A stretch of DNA of 64,000 nt from the NCBI GenBank assembly GCA_034669965.1, contig JAXMOK010000001.1:1-64000 (forward strand), written 5' to 3'. Origin of the DNA: HXMU1420-13 sp034669965 (GTDB lineage Bacteria > Bacteroidota > Rhodothermia > Balneolales > Balneolaceae). Positions 51,722 to 60,235 of the stretch are shown here, in pieces. The notes beneath the pieces are model-generated. The model ran no database searches, was not told where the DNA came from, and was given only the letters and a program-made list of their open reading frames with translations. Every line of letters begins with the position of its first letter. The stretch's first letter is position 1. Made by a program: the position numbers and the translations under genes.

Positions 51722-51973
51722 ATGAAGGCTATTACATATACAGCTGCACGGCAGGAATTAGCGAAAACAATGGACAATGTTGTTAATGATGCCGAACCGG
51801 TGATCATTACTAGAAACAGAGACCAATCGGTGGTAATGATCTCGCTGGATGAATACGAAGCGTTAAATGAAACTGCATATTTACTTCGATCCCCAAAAAA
51901 TGCTATCAGGTTGTTTGAATCTATTCAAGAATTAACTGAGAATGGTGGTGCACAACAAGACTTAGTTGACTAA
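51722..51973 (+). CDS. yefM: YefM/Phd-family antitoxin
   Basis: 83 residues from the ATG at 51722, which begins MKAITYTAARQELAKTMDNV, the standard YefM opening. A start at 51686 would put the operator inside the gene. PVIITRNRDQSVVMISLDEYEAL is the conserved Phd/YefM fold, and the acidic C-terminus binds YoeB. It neutralises the YoeB mRNA interferase and represses the operon. The toxin gene starts 1 bp after its stop. Confidence 0.95.
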   Translation: MKAITYTAARQELAKTMDNVVNDAEPVIITRNRDQSVVMISLDEYEALNETAYLLRSPKNAIRLFESIQELTENGGAQQDLVD

Positions 51974-51974
51974 A

Positions 51975-52229
51975 ATGAATTTAGTGTTTACCTCACATGC
52001 CTGGGAAGATTATCAGTTTTGGATTAAAACCGATAAAAAAATTCATAAACGAATTAACCTCTTAATTAAAGACACTATTCGAGATCCTTTTGATGGTATT
52101 GGAAAACCGGAACCCTTAAAACATAGTCTATCAGGATATTGGAGTCGGAGAATAAATGATGAACATCGTTTGGTCTATAAAGTGGATGATAAAAACCTTT
52201 ATATCATTCAATTAAGATATCATTATTAG
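51975..52229 (+). CDS. yoeB: YoeB-family mRNA interferase toxin
   Basis: 84 residues from the ATG at 51975, the same length as E. coli YoeB. The catalytic residues line up exactly: E46 in GKPEPLKH, R65 in NDEHRLVY and H83 in the C-terminal RYHY. The enzyme cuts mRNA at the second codon base in the ribosomal A site. Translation is coupled to yefM. Intact in all key residues. Confidence 0.96.
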   Translation: MNLVFTSHAWEDYQFWIKTDKKIHKRINLLIKDTIRDPFDGIGKPEPLKHSLSGYWSRRINDEHRLVYKVDDKNLYIIQLRYHY

Positions 52230-52233
52230 CTAG

Positions 52234-52677
52234 TCACCCCTTCAAAACAACAAATTCTCCTTCAAACTCAGCGGCGATTTCCCCTTTATATTCAACTACC
52301 GCCTTTGCAGTCAATCTACCTTTTCCTTTGTCGGATAAATCTGCCAGAAATTGATTCACAATCTCAACTTCCGGGATAAGCACCTTAGCCTCAAAATCAC
52401 TTTTAATCGGTTTCGAAAAGGTGGATTTCCCTCTTCGGCCAACAATTCGCGGATGTGGATCAAAGTCTTCAATCAATAGTTGAACATAGGCCCAGCAAGT
52501 CACATAAAACAGACTGTCGATGCTTCCGCCAAACGCCGATCCCTGATGATTTACATTAGGGGAATGCTGCATTGCAATGCACACTGATTCTCTGTTTAAT
52601 TCAGTGATTTTCATCCCCATAATTTTGGTAATCGGGATATTGGTTTCGATATAGTGTTGAGCTTCTGCTTTATTCAT
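52234..52677 (-). CDS. Hotdog-fold thioesterase (YiiD C-terminal type)
   Basis: A 147-residue protein. The helix-to-strand segment NVNHQGSAFGGSIDSLFYVT, followed by CWAYVQLL, is the hotdog central helix of the YiiD_C family, with the first strand MKITELNRESVCIAM. It should hydrolyse an acyl-CoA or other thioester; the substrate is unknown. It is convergent with yoeB, 4 bp away, and divergent from xseA. Confidence 0.82.
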   Translation of the reverse strand: MNKAEAQHYIETNIPITKIMGMKITELNRESVCIAMQHSPNVNHQGSAFGGSIDSLFYVTCWAYVQLLIEDFDPHPRIVGRRGKSTFSKPIKSDFEAKVLIPEVEIVNQFLADLSDKGKGRLTAKAVVEYKGEIAAEFEGEFVVLKG

Positions 52678-52736
52678 AAACTTTGATTATTCGGGCATCA
52701 AAATATCCTTATCATTGGCGGAAATCCAATCATGAT

Positions 52737-53930
52737 ATGTCGAAACAAATACCCTTTTTATTTGATATTCCCACCGTAACCGAACTCACCGGGAAAATTA
52801 AAAATCTGCTTGAGCAAAACTTTGTGGATATTTTGGTTGAAGGTGAAGCCAGTAACGTAAAACAAAGTGCTAACGGCCATATTTACTTCACCCTGAAAGA
52901 TTCAGGGGCTCAACTTCCTTGCGTTATATGGCGAACTACCGCGCAACGATTGGGGCTAAATCTGATGGATGGCCAGCAAATTGTTGTGGGTGGCGATATT
53001 CAAGTGTACGCTCCACACGGACGTTATCAAATGATTGTGGGGTTGGTACAACAAGCCGGGATTGGAAAACTTCAGCAGGCCTTTGAAGCTCTAAAAGCTA
53101 AACTTAAAGCCGAAGGCCTTTTCGACGACATCCACAAAAAAACCATCCCCAAATATCCAAAACGAATTGGCGTAGTAACTTCCAAAACTACCGCTGCTTT
53201 TCAGGATATCCGATCCACACTCGAAAAACGATGGCCGGTTGCTGAAGTTCAGCTTTATCACGCCAGTGTTCAGGGAGTTAATGCTGCACCGGAAATTGTG
53301 CAAGGAATAAACTATTTCTCTGCCCATCAAAATGTAGATGTTGTCATTATTAGCCGTGGGGGTGGTTCTCTGGAAGATCTTTGGGCATTTAACGAAGAAG
53401 CAGTAGCCCGAGCTGTTTTTGATTGCTCTGTGCCTATCATTAGTGCAGTTGGGCACGAGGTGGATTTCTCAATTTCTGATTTTGTTGCCGATTTACGCGC
53501 CGCAACCCCAACCCAAGCAGCAGTTTATGCCACACCCGATATAAACGAAGTGCGAATGCTGGTTGAGGATCTTCATCGAAAGGTAGAATTGAATACAACC
53601 GGTGCCATACAATATTATAAAGATCGGGTTGGTAGCTTATCAAAAAGTTATGCCCTGCTCGCTGTTCAACAGAAAATGAAACTGGCTTCGAACGATGTTG
53701 CACGGCTCACAACCCAACTACGGCAAACGCTAGATCGACTTATTACCACCCGTAAACACACGCTTTCAACCTTTACTCAAGCGATTGAAAATCAGAACCC
53801 TAACATCCCACTTGAAAAAGGGTTTGTTCGCATTTGGCAAGGTGAAAATTGGATTCGTTCAAAAAAAGGTTACATCCAGGGAACGGAGGTTGAAGCCGAG
53901 TGGTTAGATGGGAAAATCCAATTTAAATAG
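52737..53930 (+). CDS. xseA: Exodeoxyribonuclease VII large subunit
   Basis: 397 residues from the ATG at 52737; an earlier start at 52683 adds 18 unlike residues. The nuclease degrades single-stranded DNA from either end with XseB. An OB-fold (about 8-105, FVDILVEGEASNVKQSANGH) precedes the catalytic domain with VDVVIISRGGGSLEDLWAFN and ISAVGHEVDFSISDFVADLR. A coiled-coil C-terminus ends IWQGENWIRSKKG. No xseB gene is visible just downstream. Confidence 0.94.
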   Translation: MSKQIPFLFDIPTVTELTGKIKNLLEQNFVDILVEGEASNVKQSANGHIYFTLKDSGAQLPCVIWRTTAQRLGLNLMDGQQIVVGGDIQVYAPHGRYQMIVGLVQQAGIGKLQQAFEALKAKLKAEGLFDDIHKKTIPKYPKRIGVVTSKTTAAFQDIRSTLEKRWPVAEVQLYHASVQGVNAAPEIVQGINYFSAHQNVDVVIISRGGGSLEDLWAFNEEAVARAVFDCSVPIISAVGHEVDFSISDFVADLRAATPTQAAVYATPDINEVRMLVEDLHRKVELNTTGAIQYYKDRVGSLSKSYALLAVQQKMKLASNDVARLTTQLRQTLDRLITTRKHTLSTFTQAIENQNPNIPLEKGFVRIWQGENWIRSKKGYIQGTEVEAEWLDGKIQFK

Positions 53931-54434
53931 CGTGTTAGCTTGCGCTTATATAATAACTGCAAGTTACGTAAAATTGTAATTGATTTTAAAAACCGGCTAA
54001 GCAATCCTTGGCTAAAGATGAAATCTGTACAATTTTAGAATTATTTTAAATATGTGTTAGGCAAAAAACCTTGTCTCACTTGGATTTAGCAAAACTGCAA
54101 TGTTCAATTAACAGCCTCTGGCTATGTTACCGTTAACAATCGTCACCCAATTTTGTACTAAAAGTTACCTACTTGGCTTACGTTCGAGTTGCTACAACTT
54201 TTTATGTTCAACGCTTTCCTTCTATAAGGGTGAAGATTTAAGCTATTTCTTCAAAAGCTTATTTGAACGGAGCTAAAACCTTCTTCCCTACCAAACTTAC
54301 TTAGGTTTAAAATTTAAGGTAGTTCGAACCTTTCTTAGGGAAAATAGCAGCTAAAAATAGGCTGAATGATTCTTACCAGTGGATGTCCATTGCAACCCAA
54401 TTTTTATATTCATCAACAACATAATTAATCTGTC
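53931..54434. other. 504-bp gene-free region with nested dyads upstream of the carbonic anhydrase
   Basis: No coding frame is credible. At 54271-54352 nested pairing is possible: AGCT (54271) with AGCT (54349), TTCCCTA (54284-54290) with TAGGGAA (54336-54342), and an inner AACTTACTT with AAGGTAGTT. This could be a structured 5' leader or a small RNA. A canonical integron-like GTTAGGC occurs at 54056-54062 but without a partner box. Confidence 0.4.
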
Positions 54435-55163
54435 ATGTTTACTAAAAAAACAATCAATTTACTGTCTGTAATAGCAATTTCGTTATTTACTTTTGCATGC
54501 ACCAATGCCCAAAATGGCAGCTATGCAAACGATCCGGTAAAGGAAGTATTGACCAAAGAAAAGCAAGATGCACTAACTCCTCAGGAAGTGCTTGAAGGTT
54601 TAAAAGCAGGAAATGAACGCTACGTTAACAATGATCTAACTCCTCGCGACTGGCAAGCTCAGGTTGCCGCAACAGCTGCCGGGCAGTTTCCGGAAGCCGT
54701 AATTATCTCTTGCCTCGACAGCCGTGTTCCTGTTGAGCAGGTATTTGACAAAGGCGTGGGCGATGTTTTTGTAGGCAGAATTGCAGGCAACAATGTTAAT
54801 ATCGATATGTTAGGAAGTATTGAATTCGGCACAGCTGTTGCAGGTTCTAAAGTAGTTATTATTATGGGACATGAGTCCTGTGGTGCTGTTAAGTCTGCTA
54901 TCGATGATGTTCAAGTTGGTAACATTACTGCGCTCTTATCAAACATTAAGCCTGCTATCGCAATGACTGACACTTACAACGGTGAGCAGACGGTAGCTAA
55001 TGGTGAATACGTAACCGAAGTAGTGAATAACAACGTGCGCCATACAATCGAAGAAATGAGAAAAAATAGTTCAATAATCGCAGAACTAGAAAGAAATGGC
55101 GACATACTAATTGCCGGAGCTTTCTACGATTTAGATACTGGAAAAGTGACCTTCATTGATTAA
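54435..55163 (+). CDS. Exported lipoprotein beta-carbonic anhydrase
   Basis: 242 residues. Zinc ligands and catalytic dyad are intact: C93, D95 and R97 in ISCLDSRVP, H146 and C149 in MGHESCGAVK. The N-terminus is a lipoprotein signal with lipobox TFAC (Cys22), so the enzyme acts in the periplasm or at the outer membrane, whereas most bacterial beta-class enzymes are cytoplasmic. It interconverts CO2 and bicarbonate. A terminator separates it from the porin gene that follows. Confidence 0.93.
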   Translation: MFTKKTINLLSVIAISLFTFACTNAQNGSYANDPVKEVLTKEKQDALTPQEVLEGLKAGNERYVNNDLTPRDWQAQVAATAAGQFPEAVIISCLDSRVPVEQVFDKGVGDVFVGRIAGNNVNIDMLGSIEFGTAVAGSKVVIIMGHESCGAVKSAIDDVQVGNITALLSNIKPAIAMTDTYNGEQTVANGEYVTEVVNNNVRHTIEEMRKNSSIIAELERNGDILIAGAFYDLDTGKVTFID

Positions 55164-55183
55164 TTTAGTACCTAAGAATCAAG

Positions 55184-55215
55184 GGGTGTTGTGGTGGTTC
55201 CGCAGCACCCTTTTT
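55184..55215 (+). terminator. Terminator of the carbonic anhydrase gene
   Basis: GGGTGTTG and CAGCACCC pair imperfectly around an 11-nt loop and are followed by TTTTT. Confidence 0.75.
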
Positions 55216-55241
55216 CAATTAAATAATTAAGGAGATTATTG

Positions 55242-56324
55242 ATGATTCGGTATGGAATTTCAGTTTTTTTAATCACGTTATTTCTAACCACAATGGTTCA
55301 AGCTCAAGAAAAAGAGATTAAGCCATATGGCGAAGTTCGTTTAGCTTACTTGGGCAATACAAATTCAGCCACTGGTTTAGGTAATGATGGCGATGAAGCC
55401 GGTGATTTTTTCGGTATTAGGCTTCGTTACGGTGTAAAATACTCGCTCAATCAAAACTCTTTATTTGCTGCGCGACTTGCTGGACAATTTAGAGATGATA
55501 CCGACGACCTTTCTTTTACTATTAAAGCTGAAGGAGATGGAATAAATCCAGGTACAATTTCATTTGATGAATTGTATTATCAGTTTAAAAATGAAACAAC
55601 CACACTACGTCTGGGACGATTTCAGCAAAATTTAAACGTTCTCAGCAATTCTGGTCGAAATAGTATTCGGTTTCAAAGCAACGTAATTTTTATTCATTGG
55701 ACAGATGGCTTGTATCTGAAACAGCAACTCAATGATGAGTGGTATGGACAGGTAATTGCTGAATATCAACCTAGAAATGCTACTACATTTCCTTATAAAG
55801 GTGGTTTAGATTTTGGTAACAATGAACATAATTTTACTGCATTTGCAGGAGTTGAAAATACAACGAGAGATAAGTTCAACATCATTCAAAAAGGAATTGG
55901 CTTATTTGTAGCACCAAATACGTACTTCTACGATGGTGAATACAAGTCGTACATTGCTTTCATAAGCCGCATTGCGTTCGATTTTCCGCAAAAAGAAGCA
56001 CTGGATGGTGGCTCTATTCGAATTTCCGGTGAATTCAGCCAAAACTTAATTAGCGAATTCTCTGATGGGACTAACGCCATTCTAACAGCTGGTATAAATC
56101 GCTTTGCTAGCAAACATGATTTAATGATTGAATTCTCTCGTACAGATCCTGAATGGTTAATTGCTACTACCTATGCTCCATCAAACGATGAAATGGAACT
56201 TCGTTACCGATTTTATGCAAGTAACAAAATATGGCTTGATGCCAGGTATAGAGTTCGTGTGAAAGACAATCCTGCCATTCCTTATCGTTATAGTACCTTT
56301 TTACGATTAAATTATACTATTTAG
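55242..56324 (+). CDS. Outer-membrane porin-like beta-barrel
   Basis: 360 residues from the ATG at 55242. A Shine-Dalgarno AAGGAG at 55229-55234 lies 7 bp before it, unusually clear for this genome, and excludes the TTG three bases upstream. A signal peptide (1-21, MVQAQ) leads into a 14-18 strand barrel with acidic loops (GNDGDEAGDFFGIRLRYGVK), ending in YSTFLRLNYTI. It resembles the alginate-export/phosphate-selective porin type. It may serve anion or bicarbonate passage beside the carbonic anhydrase, which is a guess. Confidence 0.8.
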   Translation: MIRYGISVFLITLFLTTMVQAQEKEIKPYGEVRLAYLGNTNSATGLGNDGDEAGDFFGIRLRYGVKYSLNQNSLFAARLAGQFRDDTDDLSFTIKAEGDGINPGTISFDELYYQFKNETTTLRLGRFQQNLNVLSNSGRNSIRFQSNVIFIHWTDGLYLKQQLNDEWYGQVIAEYQPRNATTFPYKGGLDFGNNEHNFTAFAGVENTTRDKFNIIQKGIGLFVAPNTYFYDGEYKSYIAFISRIAFDFPQKEALDGGSIRISGEFSQNLISEFSDGTNAILTAGINRFASKHDLMIEFSRTDPEWLIATTYAPSNDEMELRYRFYASNKIWLDARYRVRVKDNPAIPYRYSTFLRLNYTI

Positions 56325-57464
56325 TTAGCTACTGATTTGTTTGGCGTAACTCCCAAAAACTTTCAACTCTACGGCCTCATTGGCTAGAGCTTCCAGAGCT
56401 TTTTCTGTATTCGGATCTGAGGTATTGGCCTCAATATCTACATAAAACGAATACCGGAAAGGCTCATTTATTTTTGGGCGAGATTCCAACTTGCAAATGT
56501 TAATGCCATGCCGATGTAATGCGTTCAAACACTCTACCAACGCACCTTCTTTGTGTGAGGTTACCATCATCAACGACGTTTTGGTCGGGATTTGAACATC
56601 CACTCTAACATCCTCTTTCGATACTACTACGAATCGCGTAAAGTTTTCTCTCTGATTTGCGATATCGTGCGCAATCACTTGTAAGCCATAATGATCGGCA
56701 GCGTGAGCACCAGCAATGGCAGCTTGTGATAAATCGCCGTCGTCCATTACTTTTTTGGCTGAAATTGCGGTATCAAGGTACGACTCAACTTTGCAACGTG
56801 GAAGTTTTGCAAGAAAATCAGTGCATTGTTCAATTGCTTTTGGGTGCGATAAAATCCGTCGAATTTGACTCACTTCAACCTGCTCTACAGCCAACAGACA
56901 ATGCACTACCTTTATAATTTCTTCGCCAACAATATGAAGATTCGACTCTCCCAGAATATCGTAGGTATCGTTAATAGAACCGGCTGTTGTATTTTCGATT
57001 GGAAGCAGAGCATAGTCAACGTGTCCGTCGATTAGGGCTTTTGCGGCATCTTTAAAGGTATCGTAGCCGTAGCAATCCACATGTTCAAAACGTTCATCAA
57101 AGTGTCGTTGCGCTGCTAAATGGCTGTATGCGCCATCCGTTCCTTGATAACTCACGCTTACATGGCTTGCATCATTATCGTTTTGATGATCCACCAGCGA
57201 ATGCGTTTGATAGCGTACCGAATTGGTGATTATCTCACGAAAAAGATGCTCGGCATAATATCTATCCAGGCCAATTTCTGCGGCAACATCTCTGATTTTA
57301 TTTAACAACCGCTCTTCACGTTCCATATCGCGAATGCCGGTATTGGTGGTAAGTTTGTAATTCGAAACTTCCTTAACCAATCCTTGGCGTTCGGACAGTG
57401 CCATCAAAATACTTCGATCGATTTCGTCAAGCCGTTTACGAATCGACTCTAATTCCTTTTTCAT
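56325..57464 (-). CDS. pheA: Bifunctional chorismate mutase / prephenate dehydratase
   Basis: 379 residues from the ATG at 57462-57464; the longer form from 57509 adds 15 unlike residues. It makes phenylpyruvate from chorismate. Domains: AroQ chorismate mutase (about 1-90, ESIRKRLDEIDRSILMALSE), prephenate dehydratase (about 105-285, with YQGTDGAYSHLAA and LPIENTTAGSINDTYD), and an ACT regulatory domain (about 300-375, SHKEGALVECLNALHRHGIN then ICKLESRP) for phenylalanine feedback. Complete. Confidence 0.95.
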   Translation of the reverse strand: MKKELESIRKRLDEIDRSILMALSERQGLVKEVSNYKLTTNTGIRDMEREERLLNKIRDVAAEIGLDRYYAEHLFREIITNSVRYQTHSLVDHQNDNDASHVSVSYQGTDGAYSHLAAQRHFDERFEHVDCYGYDTFKDAAKALIDGHVDYALLPIENTTAGSINDTYDILGESNLHIVGEEIIKVVHCLLAVEQVEVSQIRRILSHPKAIEQCTDFLAKLPRCKVESYLDTAISAKKVMDDGDLSQAAIAGAHAADHYGLQVIAHDIANQRENFTRFVVVSKEDVRVDVQIPTKTSLMMVTSHKEGALVECLNALHRHGINICKLESRPKINEPFRYSFYVDIEANTSDPNTEKALEALANEAVELKVFGSYAKQISS

Positions 57465-57543
57465 AACCTTTTCTGCTTCAATGAGTGTGTGTGATGCAGA
57501 AGGTAGCAAAGTTGAGGTATAATTCTTGGTAAAAACTTTGATC

Positions 57544-57930
57544 TTATTTCAGTGATGTAAGCTTGTCAGACAACACCGCGATTTGAAATTCGATGCGTTT
57601 CATCTCTTGCATAACCGCGTATTTATCCATTTGCATCCAGTGCCAAAGTTTTAGCATTGCATTGCCCAGAACACTCAAAATAAAACACATCCCCCAGAAA
57701 GAAGTATCGGTTGCTTCTATAGCTGTAAAAAACCGATAGCCTGTCCAAACTGCTAAGCCTGTGAATATCAGTTGCATTACCGTTGCCATAATCATCCAGC
57801 CGGCAAATTTTGTTCGATACAAGTTCATCCACTGGGTAAAAAGTCCCGGCTCTTCAAGTTCGTGATAATACTTTGCTTCATCCTGGCTCAACGATTCTTC
57901 GATTAATACATCAATGTCTTCTTTTTTCAT
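57544..57930 (-). CDS. DUF6768 membrane protein, likely partner of the ECF sigma factor
   Basis: 128 residues with two hydrophobic helices (about 44-66 and 77-98) between an acidic N-terminal arm (LSQDEAKYYHELEEPGLF) and a C-terminal helix, MLKLWHWMQMDKYAVMQEMK. That last block is the DUF6768 mark. The gene overlaps the sigma-factor gene by 4 bp, as anti-sigma genes do, and the N-terminal arm could bind the sigma factor. Its role as an anti-sigma factor is inferred only from this coupling. Confidence 0.75.
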   Translation of the reverse strand: MKKEDIDVLIEESLSQDEAKYYHELEEPGLFTQWMNLYRTKFAGWMIMATVMQLIFTGLAVWTGYRFFTAIEATDTSFWGMCFILSVLGNAMLKLWHWMQMDKYAVMQEMKRIEFQIAVLSDKLTSLK

Positions 57931-58496
57931 GATTCCACCTTTTTGTTTGTTTGATTTAATGTTTGCTTCAAAAATTCTCTGGCTTTATATAATCTTGATT
58001 TCACCGTTCCTTCCGGTATTTGCAAAATCTGGCTAATCTCATCGATCGAATAGCTCTGCAGATAAAACATCGAAATCATTAGTTGATGTGTTTCCGGTAA
58101 TCGGTGAATTTCAAACCTGAGTTTTATTAATAATTGCTCGTGTGATTCAGTTTCTTCTTCTAAATGATTAACGGTATCTACAATTTCTGATGTGGTAAAT
58201 AGCTCGCGATTAGAACGTTTAGTTCGAATCCAATCAATAGCTTTTCGTCGAGCAATACTTAATGCCCATGCCTCAAAACCAATTGTAAATTTAGTTTCGG
58301 CAATCTTATCAATAATGGCATACCAACTTTCTTGGCTGATATCATCAACCGGAGCATTAATCCCAGCTTGAAATCGAATCAATGATCTTATTTTAGGATT
58401 AAATGTTTTGATAAGCTCTTTCAGAGCAGTTTTATTACCAGCTTGATAGCTTGAAACAAGCGCTTCGATTGAGTTATATATGATAGTTTTCGCCAT
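57927..58496 (-). CDS. ECF-type RNA polymerase sigma factor
   Basis: 189 residues. Region 2 (about 20-95) includes DDISQESWYAIIDKI and FEAWALSIARRKAIDWIR, and region 4 (about 125-180) includes MISMFYLQSYSIDEISQILQ and IPEGTVKSRLYKAREFLKQ. No region 1 or 3 is present, so it belongs to the extracytoplasmic function group. It would direct transcription in response to an envelope signal through the co-encoded DUF6768 membrane protein. The target promoters are unknown. Confidence 0.93.
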   Translation of the reverse strand: MAKTIIYNSIEALVSSYQAGNKTALKELIKTFNPKIRSLIRFQAGINAPVDDISQESWYAIIDKIAETKFTIGFEAWALSIARRKAIDWIRTKRSNRELFTTSEIVDTVNHLEEETESHEQLLIKLRFEIHRLPETHQLMISMFYLQSYSIDEISQILQIPEGTVKSRLYKAREFLKQTLNQTNKKVES

Positions 58497-58645
58497 TTTC
58501 TACATAGTCGTTGAAAAAAAGAAAAGGTTCATTTTTTATTTAATGATTATTGAAGTGAGCTTATAAATTAGACCCTTCAACTTCACAGAATCTTCATATT
58601 CAGTTGGTATTTTTAATAGAATTTGAAATTAAATATTAGAGGATT

Positions 58646-59098
58646 ATGAATCTCATCATTACAATACTTGCCCTCGTGATGGTAAACCCATTTGCAACGG
58701 CATCCAATGAACTATCATCCCGAGACAAAGTTGAAATCGTGATCGAATCAAACGATCAAATGAAATTCAACTTGAACGAAATTAAAGTTAAAGAAGGCGA
58801 TACCGTTGTGCTTACTTTAAAGCATGTTGGTAAACTTCCAAAAGCTGCAATGGGCCACAACTGGGTGTTACTTGCACAAGGAACCGAAATGGGACCATTT
58901 GCACAAAAAGCCGTACAAGCCCGCGATAACGATTACATTCCGGCTGATGGCGAAGGAACGATCGCTTACACCACATTAATTGGCGGTGGCGAAGAAACTA
59001 CGATCGAATTTGTTGCACCAGCTAAAGGTGAATATACCTTCATTTGTAGTTTCCCGGGACATTATGCGCTAATGAACGGAACATTTATTGTTGAGTAA
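58646..59098 (+). CDS. Azurin, type I copper electron carrier
   Basis: A 150-residue periplasmic blue copper protein. A signal peptide (about 1-19) precedes the cupredoxin fold. The copper ligands are H71 (MGHNWV), C134, H139 and axial M143 (FICSFPGHYALMNG), matching azurin's ligand set and spacing. It would carry electrons to a terminal oxidase or peroxidase, in keeping with the respiratory cytochrome c machinery in this genome. A clear AGAGG ribosome site precedes the ATG, and a terminator follows. Confidence 0.94.
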   Translation: MNLIITILALVMVNPFATASNELSSRDKVEIVIESNDQMKFNLNEIKVKEGDTVVLTLKHVGKLPKAAMGHNWVLLAQGTEMGPFAQKAVQARDNDYIPADGEGTIAYTTLIGGGEETTIEFVAPAKGEYTFICSFPGHYALMNGTFIVE

Positions 59099-59126
59099 TT
59101 CTTTGTAATTATTCAATCTCCTGACT

Positions 59127-59159
59127 CAAAAGCCGGCGGTATTCATCGTCGGCTTTTTT
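59127..59159 (+). terminator. Terminator of the azurin gene
   Basis: AAAAGCCG and CGGCTTTT form a stem around a 12-nt loop and run into a T-tract. Confidence 0.8.
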
Positions 59160-59176
59160 ATTTTTACTGAAAAAAG

Positions 59177-59581
59177 ATGTCCTATATTTTTGTTTACGGT
59201 CTTTTAAAATCGATGTACGATAATGATGCCGCACGCTTTATACGCGAGAAATGCAGTTTGATTGGCGTTGGCTTTACTCCCGGCCGACTTTTCGATCTGG
59301 GATCCTACCCCGGCATCGTGTATGAACCTGAATCACAGACCAATGTATTTGGCGAGGTTTATAAAATCGTATCCGATGAAGAAGAATTAGTTCTATATCT
59401 GGATCACTTTGAAGAATACGGACCTGAGTTTGATCAACCCAATGAATATCGCCGAGAGATTATCCCTGTTAGCGTTGATGGCACTATTTATCAAGCTTCT
59501 GCCTACCTTTACAACCGGAACTTAAACGGACTCAAATTGATTGCTTCGGGTATATACGAAGATCTTCAAGGACATAGATAA
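59177..59581 (+). CDS. Gamma-glutamylcyclotransferase-fold (AIG2/GGCT-like) protein
   Basis: A 134-residue soluble protein. YIFVYGLLKSMYDNDAARF is the substrate-cradling loop of the fold, and YLDHFEEYGPEF supplies the catalytic Glu after Asp-His-Phe. The YRREIIPV block is also typical. Relatives release 5-oxoproline from gamma-glutamyl peptides or amines, but the specific substrate varies. It is followed 4 bp later by a small membrane protein gene. Confidence 0.85.
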   Translation: MSYIFVYGLLKSMYDNDAARFIREKCSLIGVGFTPGRLFDLGSYPGIVYEPESQTNVFGEVYKIVSDEEELVLYLDHFEEYGPEFDQPNEYRREIIPVSVDGTIYQASAYLYNRNLNGLKLIASGIYEDLQGHR

Positions 59582-59585
59582 TTAG

Positions 59586-59975
59586 ATGGAAAAACGAGAA
59601 CGCTCGCGCATTGGATTAAGCTTTTTAACCGGATTGGCAGGAGCCTATTTTTTATCCGACAGCCTTACGAACATGGGCTACTATTTTGGCTTAGATGAAA
59701 TAACCTCAGCAACAAATGCTCGTTATTTGATGAACATTTTAGCTGGAATCATTACCGGTGTGGCTACGGTTTTAATCCCTCTAAAAAGTAGCCGATTGAG
59801 AGCTCTGGTCTTTGTAGTTGGTTCGTTAATTTTGATGGATACTGTGGCTTATTTCTCTACTGCTATGCCAATCAGCGATATGATCAATCGATTCTTGGTA
59901 TCAACAAGCATCGCTATTACCGGTGGCCTTACCATCGTTCTCCAAAGGATGATGAGTAATAAATCAAAAACCTGA
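59586..59975 (+). CDS. Hypothetical membrane protein
   Basis: 129 residues with about four hydrophobic helices (about 9-25, 47-66, 71-92, 103-121) and a basic N- and C-terminus (MEKRERSR and MMSNKSKT), so both ends are probably cytoplasmic. No family was recognised. It lies 4 bp after the AIG2-like gene and is probably cotranscribed with it. Confidence 0.65.
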   Translation: MEKRERSRIGLSFLTGLAGAYFLSDSLTNMGYYFGLDEITSATNARYLMNILAGIITGVATVLIPLKSSRLRALVFVVGSLILMDTVAYFSTAMPISDMINRFLVSTSIAITGGLTIVLQRMMSNKSKT

Positions 59976-60054
59976 TTTTTCATTTCTCTTTACCGAACGA
60001 ATTGAGTGATTGGCATTGTTTTAAATGTCATAACTATCACATATATCTCTAAAC

Positions 60055-60222
60055 ATGTTCGGACTATTCAAAAAGAAATCAGAAGCAGACAAACTCAACG
60101 ATAAGTACCAAAAATTGATGGAACAATCCTTCAATTTGTCATCCATCAATAGAACGCTCAGCGATCAAAAAGCGCATGAAGCCAATGAAGTCCTCAAACA
60201 AATTGATGCACTTGAGAAATAG
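60055..60222 (+). CDS. Lacal_2735-family small protein
   Basis: A 55-residue protein opening MFGLFKKKSEADKLNDKYQK and ending EANEVLKQIDALEK. It is all-helical and charged, with a short amphipathic N-terminus that could touch the membrane. I recognise the pattern as the Lacal_2735 family, short proteins of unknown function common in Bacteroidota. It is complete with ATG and TAG and does not overlap neighbours; its stop is 13 bp before the convergent AAA gene's stop. Confidence 0.75.
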   Translation: MFGLFKKKSEADKLNDKYQKLMEQSFNLSSINRTLSDQKAHEANEVLKQIDALEK

Positions 60223-60235
60223 TCGGCTTTTAGTA

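Noticed and set aside
54056..54062. GTTAGGC as a canonical integron attC core
   Set aside because: No complementary box was found at a suitable distance and no cassette boundary lies there; a 7-bp match is expected by chance.
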